Shown piece after piece: positions 60,799 to 64,000 of a stretch of DNA of 64,000 bases. The notes under the pieces were generated by a model. It was not told the origin of the DNA. It ran no database searches and saw nothing but the letters and a program-made list of their open reading frames with translations. The stretch spans positions 1-64,000 of the forward strand of contig NZ_JAJBTT010000008.1 of assembly GCF_020860705.1 (NCBI RefSeq), read 5' to 3'. Position numbers and translations under genes: made by a program. The stretch's first letter is position 1, and every line of letters begins with the position of its first letter. The stretch comes from Akkermansia sp. (lineage in GTDB: Bacteria; Verrucomicrobiota; Verrucomicrobiia; Verrucomicrobiales; Akkermansiaceae).

Positions 60799-61707
60799 TC
60801 AACTCCGTATCCCATCATTCTCCCGGCCTTCACCGGGAAGGAAGTCTTTCCCCTCCTTTTCCCCAAAGTCATAATTCTCCGTCTTCCAGAGGAACATGCG
60901 CCGGTACAGATGGTACTCCGTCACGCAAAGGACGGGCATCCCGATGATCCCGATGAAGGGCAGCAGCCGGAACAGATGGCGGCACAGGAAGAGCACCACC
61001 ATCAGGAAGCTTTCCCTGAACACGGTCATGTACAGGGAATATGGGTTGACCAGCGTCCTTTTATACAGGGAGGAAGCCAGCAGGGGCCCCAGGATGGGAA
61101 TGATCCCCAGCAGCACCACGGCCGCAAAGGTCCACCCCCGGCGCTGCGCGATGTACTCATCATACTGCTCCACGGATTGCTCCCCCTGCAGAACCGCCTT
61201 GCCGCAGGCGGGGCAGCGCTGGTTCAAGGTAGGTTCATGAAGAGGCTGTCCGCAGTAAAAACACCGCCTGTAGCTGCGGAGGACTTCTTCATGCCTCTTC
61301 CATCCGGATTCAGGAACCACGGTGCGCAGCCTGGAATACCCTACCCAGTTCAGGGCACGGGGGGCCGGATTGGGCGTGCCGCACTTCGGGCAGTGCAGGC
61401 CGCACGGGTACATCATGGTGCCGCACTTGGGGCAGAAAATGCGGTGGTCATATTCCCGGCGGCGGCAGAAGATGAAGAAAGCCCACAGCGCCAGACCGCC
61501 CAGCAGGGCCAGAATAATCACCACCCACGGATACAGCAGGGAGTAAGCCACCAGATACTCCGACCAGGAATGGTCGGACTGATGCATGAGGGATTCCGGG
61601 CCGATGGGATGCTGAGCCACGTTGGGAAGCTGGCTCACATACTTTTCCCCCATGTCCCTCAGCGGCCCCGGAGGGAGCCATTGTTGTATGGGAATGGGTT
61701 CTTTCAT
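60799..61707 (-). CDS. Membrane protein with two zinc ribbons
   Basis: About 302 residues from MKEPIPIQQW. One membrane helix (YPWVVIILALLGGLALWAFFIF), then cytoplasmic zinc ribbons CPKCGTMMYPCGLHCPKCG and CFYCGQPLHE...RCPACG, then a helical pair (FAAVVLLGIIPILGPLLA, FLMVVLFLCRHLFRLLPFIGIIGMPVL). The eight cysteines are well placed for metal. No family assigned. It is the first gene of a pair with the SmpA-like lipoprotein. Confidence 0.7.
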   Translation of the reverse strand: MKEPIPIQQWLPPGPLRDMGEKYVSQLPNVAQHPIGPESLMHQSDHSWSEYLVAYSLLYPWVVIILALLGGLALWAFFIFCRRREYDHRIFCPKCGTMMYPCGLHCPKCGTPNPAPRALNWVGYSRLRTVVPESGWKRHEEVLRSYRRCFYCGQPLHEPTLNQRCPACGKAVLQGEQSVEQYDEYIAQRRGWTFAAVVLLGIIPILGPLLASSLYKRTLVNPYSLYMTVFRESFLMVVLFLCRHLFRLLPFIGIIGMPVLCVTEYHLYRRMFLWKTENYDFGEKEGKDFLPGEGRENDGIRS

Positions 61708-61899
61708 GATCTGGAGCGCATGCAAGGTTCACAATACAGACAGGATTCCCCCCGGTTTCCGTCAAAAAAGCCTGCGGCATTCACCATACGGTTCCCCTGC
61801 CGGAATGGGGAGGGGAAAATGGACCATGGACGGAAAATTCCGCAGGGAACGGGGAAGAGCCCCTTTTCATCCGGGGCTTTTCCGTGTAATATCCGCGCC

Positions 61900-62400
61900 A
61901 TGCCAACACTACGCCAAGCCACCAAAGACGACATCATGCTCATTCATGAATTGGCCCGGCAGGCTTTTCCGGCCACTTACCGGGACCTGCTTTCCCGGGA
62001 GCAGATGGATTTCATGATGGACTGGATGTATTCCCCCGCCAATCTGGACAAGCAGATGGAAGAGGGGCATGTGTACTTCATCGCCTCCCATGAGGGGGAG
62101 GACTGCGGCTACCTGTCCGTCCAGCCGGAAGGCCCGAGCGTCTTCCATTTGCAGAAAATCTATGTTCTTCCCGGCTTCCAGGGGCTGCACATCGGCAGCT
62201 ACCTGTTCCGCCAGGCAATCAGCTATATCAAAAGCATTCATCCGGAACCGTGCTTGATGCGCCTCAATGTCAACCGGTACAATACCAGGGCGGTGGAATT
62301 CTACCAGCACATGGGAATGAGGGAACTGGAACGCGGGGATTTCCACATCGGCCACGGCTATTACATGACGGATTACATCATGGGGCTGGATATTGCCTGA
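61900..62400 (+). CDS. GNAT-family N-acetyltransferase
   Basis: 166 residues from ATG 61900. The track lists a 496-codon ORF starting at 60910, but its first 330 codons are antisense to the zinc-ribbon gene. GNAT motifs: LRQATKDDIMLIHELA at the start, HLQKIYVLPGFQGLHIGSYLF (acetyl-CoA binding) and LNVNRYNTRAVEFYQHMGM. It acetylates an amine of a small molecule or protein; the substrate is unknown. Transcribed alone. Confidence 0.92.
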   Translation: MPTLRQATKDDIMLIHELARQAFPATYRDLLSREQMDFMMDWMYSPANLDKQMEEGHVYFIASHEGEDCGYLSVQPEGPSVFHLQKIYVLPGFQGLHIGSYLFRQAISYIKSIHPEPCLMRLNVNRYNTRAVEFYQHMGMRELERGDFHIGHGYYMTDYIMGLDIA

Positions 62401-62529
62401 AACGCTTTCCCGCCGGAACCGGATCGCCGGATTTTCCCGGACAAGGCAGCGTGGCCTGTACCGCTCCGAAGTCCTGCCGGGGTGAATTTGAGACCTTTGT
62501 GGAGACGGCGTGAGAGGAAGGCTTTCTTC

Positions 62530-62558
62530 TTGACACTCAACGCGGCATCCTGCATTAT
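62530..62558 (+). promoter_or_regulatory. Promoter of the thioredoxin-like gene
   Basis: Consensus TTGACA, exactly 17 bases, CATTAT. The ATG at 62566 is only seven bases after the -10 box, so the transcript would begin at or next to the start codon. Confidence 0.65.
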
Positions 62559-62565
62559 TTTTATT

Positions 62566-63576
62566 ATGAAAACCTTTACTGCCCTCATGCTGGCCGGAAC
62601 CATCGCCGCCGTCACGGCCCCGGCTTTTATCCAGGCGGCGGACCATGGCAAGGGCGCCAAGGTCACCTACCCTTCCTTTGACGACAGCAGCTACATCCAC
62701 GGACCGAAAATCAAGGCTGCCGACCTGAAAGGTAAAGTGGTGTTCTTTGAATACTGGGGCATCAACTGTCCCCCCTGCATCGCCAGCATGCCGCACCTGC
62801 AGGAGCTTCAGGACAAATTCCAGTCCAAAGGCTTCACCGTGGTAGGCAGCCACCGCCAGGGGCTGAACCCCAGGGTCAAGCAGTTTCTGGAAGAAAAGAA
62901 GATTACCTTCCCCGTCTACCAGGGGCTGGACATTCCGGCGGCCTCCTGCCCGGGCGGCCTGCCGCATGCGGTGCTGATCGGTGCCAACGGTAAAGTGGTC
63001 GCCAAGGGATACCCGCCGGAACTTTACGACCTGGTGAAGAAGGAAGTGATGAAGGCGGAACGGGGCTTCCCCATCCTGGACGGAGTGGAGCTGGACAAGT
63101 ACAAGTCCCTGGCGAAAGCCGTCGTCTCCAACGGCTCCAACATTGAATCCAAGATCACGCCCCTGCGGAAGAAAACGGACGATGAGGAGGCCCAGGCCGT
63201 CTGCGCCGCTTTTGACGAATGGCTGGGAGACGCCAAGGACATGGTGCAGTCCCAGATTCAATCCAACCCGCTGGAAGCGGTGACGGCCATCACGCGCCTC
63301 AAGACGGCGGTCCCTTCCGTCAAGGAATTCGACGAACCCCTGGCGACTCTGAAAGCCAACAAGGACCTGCCAAAACTGGCCGACCTCAACAAGAAAATTT
63401 CCACGCTGGAGCAGCGCAAGGCGAAAGGCCGCAAGATCGCGGAATCCGACCTCAAATCCCTAACGCAGGCCGTGGACAAATTCACGGAATCCGGCAACGA
63501 AGCCACGCAGACCGTTGCCGCCAATCTGAAAAAGACCCTTTCCTCCCTGGCCGTACCGGAAGATCCCGAAAAATAA
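62566..63576 (+). CDS. Secreted thioredoxin-like protein with helical C-terminal domain
   Basis: About 336 residues from MKTFTALMLAGTIAAVTAPAFIQA (signal; the track start is 28 codons earlier). Residues 40-165 form a TlpA/ResA-type thioredoxin domain with the redox motif CPPC in YWGINCPPCIASMP. The remaining 170 residues are charged alpha-helix (KFTESGNEATQTVAANLKK), not found in standard TlpA. It probably reduces disulphides or senses redox outside the cytoplasm. A consensus promoter lies immediately upstream and a terminator immediately downstream. Confidence 0.82.
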   Translation: MKTFTALMLAGTIAAVTAPAFIQAADHGKGAKVTYPSFDDSSYIHGPKIKAADLKGKVVFFEYWGINCPPCIASMPHLQELQDKFQSKGFTVVGSHRQGLNPRVKQFLEEKKITFPVYQGLDIPAASCPGGLPHAVLIGANGKVVAKGYPPELYDLVKKEVMKAERGFPILDGVELDKYKSLAKAVVSNGSNIESKITPLRKKTDDEEAQAVCAAFDEWLGDAKDMVQSQIQSNPLEAVTAITRLKTAVPSVKEFDEPLATLKANKDLPKLADLNKKISTLEQRKAKGRKIAESDLKSLTQAVDKFTESGNEATQTVAANLKKTLSSLAVPEDPEK

Positions 63577-63612
63577 ACTCCTCCGTCAAACGGCCATCCT
63601 GTCCCGCACCAG

Positions 63613-63640
63613 CAGGCGTCTACGAACGCCTGTTTCTTTT
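63613..63640 (+). terminator. Terminator after the thioredoxin-like gene
   Basis: CAGGCGT-CTACGA-ACGCCTG followed by TTTCTTTT, 37 bases beyond the stop. It overlaps the 3' end of the convergent TfoX-N gene. Confidence 0.75.
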
Positions 63641-63976
63641 CATGGAAGTTCTTTTCCCCTTTCCCGCCAAAACATCCGGAGCCGCCAGAACGGAGCATGT
63701 CTCCCGGACAAGGGAGGAAAGGGCCTGTTCATTGTCCAGCTCCGTCACCAGGAAATGCGGCCTGGCGCCGGGATAGGGGCTGCCCTGCTCCTGCTGCGGA
63801 AGCATCTTCAAACCCGGCTCCGTTATCTTGACAAACAACTGGTTGTCACATACCAGGCCGAAGAATTTCCGGTCACAGTACAGGCCGTATTCCCCAAACA
63901 TTTTTTTGAAGGAAATATCCCCGGCGTGCCGGAGTTGGAAACAAATATATTCTACTACATCCGGGGAAGAGGCCAT
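63620..63976 (-). CDS. TfoX N-terminal domain protein
   Basis: 118 residues from MASSPDVVEYI (63976; a second ATG at 63991 is possible). The TfoX-N/Sxy fold is clear: VEYICFQLRHAGDISFKKMFGEYGLYCDRKFFGLVCDNQLFVKIT and PHFLVTELDNE. The C-terminal TfoX domain of true competence regulators is absent, and the tail is basic (GKGKRTSMKRNRRS). Small TfoX-N proteins are widespread with unknown role; a competence function should not be assumed. Confidence 0.88.
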   Translation of the reverse strand: MASSPDVVEYICFQLRHAGDISFKKMFGEYGLYCDRKFFGLVCDNQLFVKITEPGLKMLPQQEQGSPYPGARPHFLVTELDNEQALSSLVRETCSVLAAPDVLAGKGKRTSMKRNRRS

Positions 63977-64000
63977 GCCGGAATCTCTCATGCCGCCCCC

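Noticed and set aside
60910-61899. N-terminal two thirds of the 496-codon ORF ending at 62400
   Set aside because: Antisense to the zinc-ribbon gene; the GNAT protein starts at 61900 with a normal family N-terminus.
63620-63976. Competence regulator TfoX/Sxy
   Set aside because: Only the N-terminal TfoX domain is present, so a competence role is not supported.

Overview
The window reads as a chromosome segment of a mucin-degrading Verrucomicrobiota bacterium, most likely Akkermansia or a close relative. The basis is two short secreted proteins with PEP-CTERM tails (VPEP/IPEP, one hydrophobic helix, RRRR), a dense set of secreted glycosidases (two GH20, one GH29, one GH18), high-G+C genes with mostly weak Shine-Dalgarno sites, and anaerobic functions. 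This is inference from gene content; no rRNA or tRNA gene was found to confirm it.

Layout. 1-1.4 kb: A+T-rich DNA with 15-bp dyads and a PEP-CTERM gene. 1.4-8.1 kb: a porin, then a membrane-bound group 1 [NiFe] hydrogenase operon (small subunit, large subunit, cytochrome b, maturation protease, HypA). 8.2-11.6 kb: a beta-solenoid-like protein and a 22-repeat type I-C CRISPR array with no cas genes nearby. 11.6-19.6 kb: small membrane, lipoprotein and regulatory genes, a GH20, a nitroreductase-like gene and hisC. 19.8-21.4 kb: a frameshifted secreted protein built from three SecDF-P1-head-like repeats. 21.4-25.3 kb: class I fumarase, queD, a lipoprotein. 25.5-28 kb: a radical SAM/SPASM enzyme preceded by four paralogous small proteins sharing a YPTR...C leader, a candidate undescribed peptide-modification system. 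28-31.7 kb: GH29 and GH20. 31.8-35.3 kb: ffh, nadA, a MidA-type methyltransferase. 35.4-37.6 kb: two paralogous tiny membrane proteins, REP-like palindromes and an IS110 element whose non-coding end folds like a bridge RNA. 38-41.6 kb: nuoB-nuoC followed by a RbsD-like lipoprotein, a mini-RNase-III-like protein and a MenE-like ligase. 41.9-49.5 kb: a Sel1-repeat protein, a giant GH18 and a second PEP-CTERM protein with the same dyads. 49.9-57.5 kb: an oxidoreductase, an M3 peptidase, an acetyltransferase, a TPR protein and argS. 57.7-59.7 kb: an A+T-rich ATPase/RloB pair typical of phage defence. 59.9-64 kb: small envelope proteins, a GNAT enzyme, a thioredoxin-like protein and a TfoX-N protein.

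How parts fit. The hydrogenase probably moves electrons between H2 and the quinone pool, with maturation factors HypB-F supplied from elsewhere. nuoB/nuoC, fumarase and possibly menE fit the same anaerobic respiratory economy. The glycosidases would remove GlcNAc/GalNAc and fucose from host glycans. Accessory DNA is concentrated at four places: the CRISPR array, the radical SAM peptide cluster, the IS110/REP block and the A+T-rich defence pair.

All calls are from reading the sequence only. Start codons were often moved downstream from the ORF-track start to the first codon that gives a sensible signal peptide or family N-terminus. Long antisense ORFs were treated as shadows of high-G+C genes.
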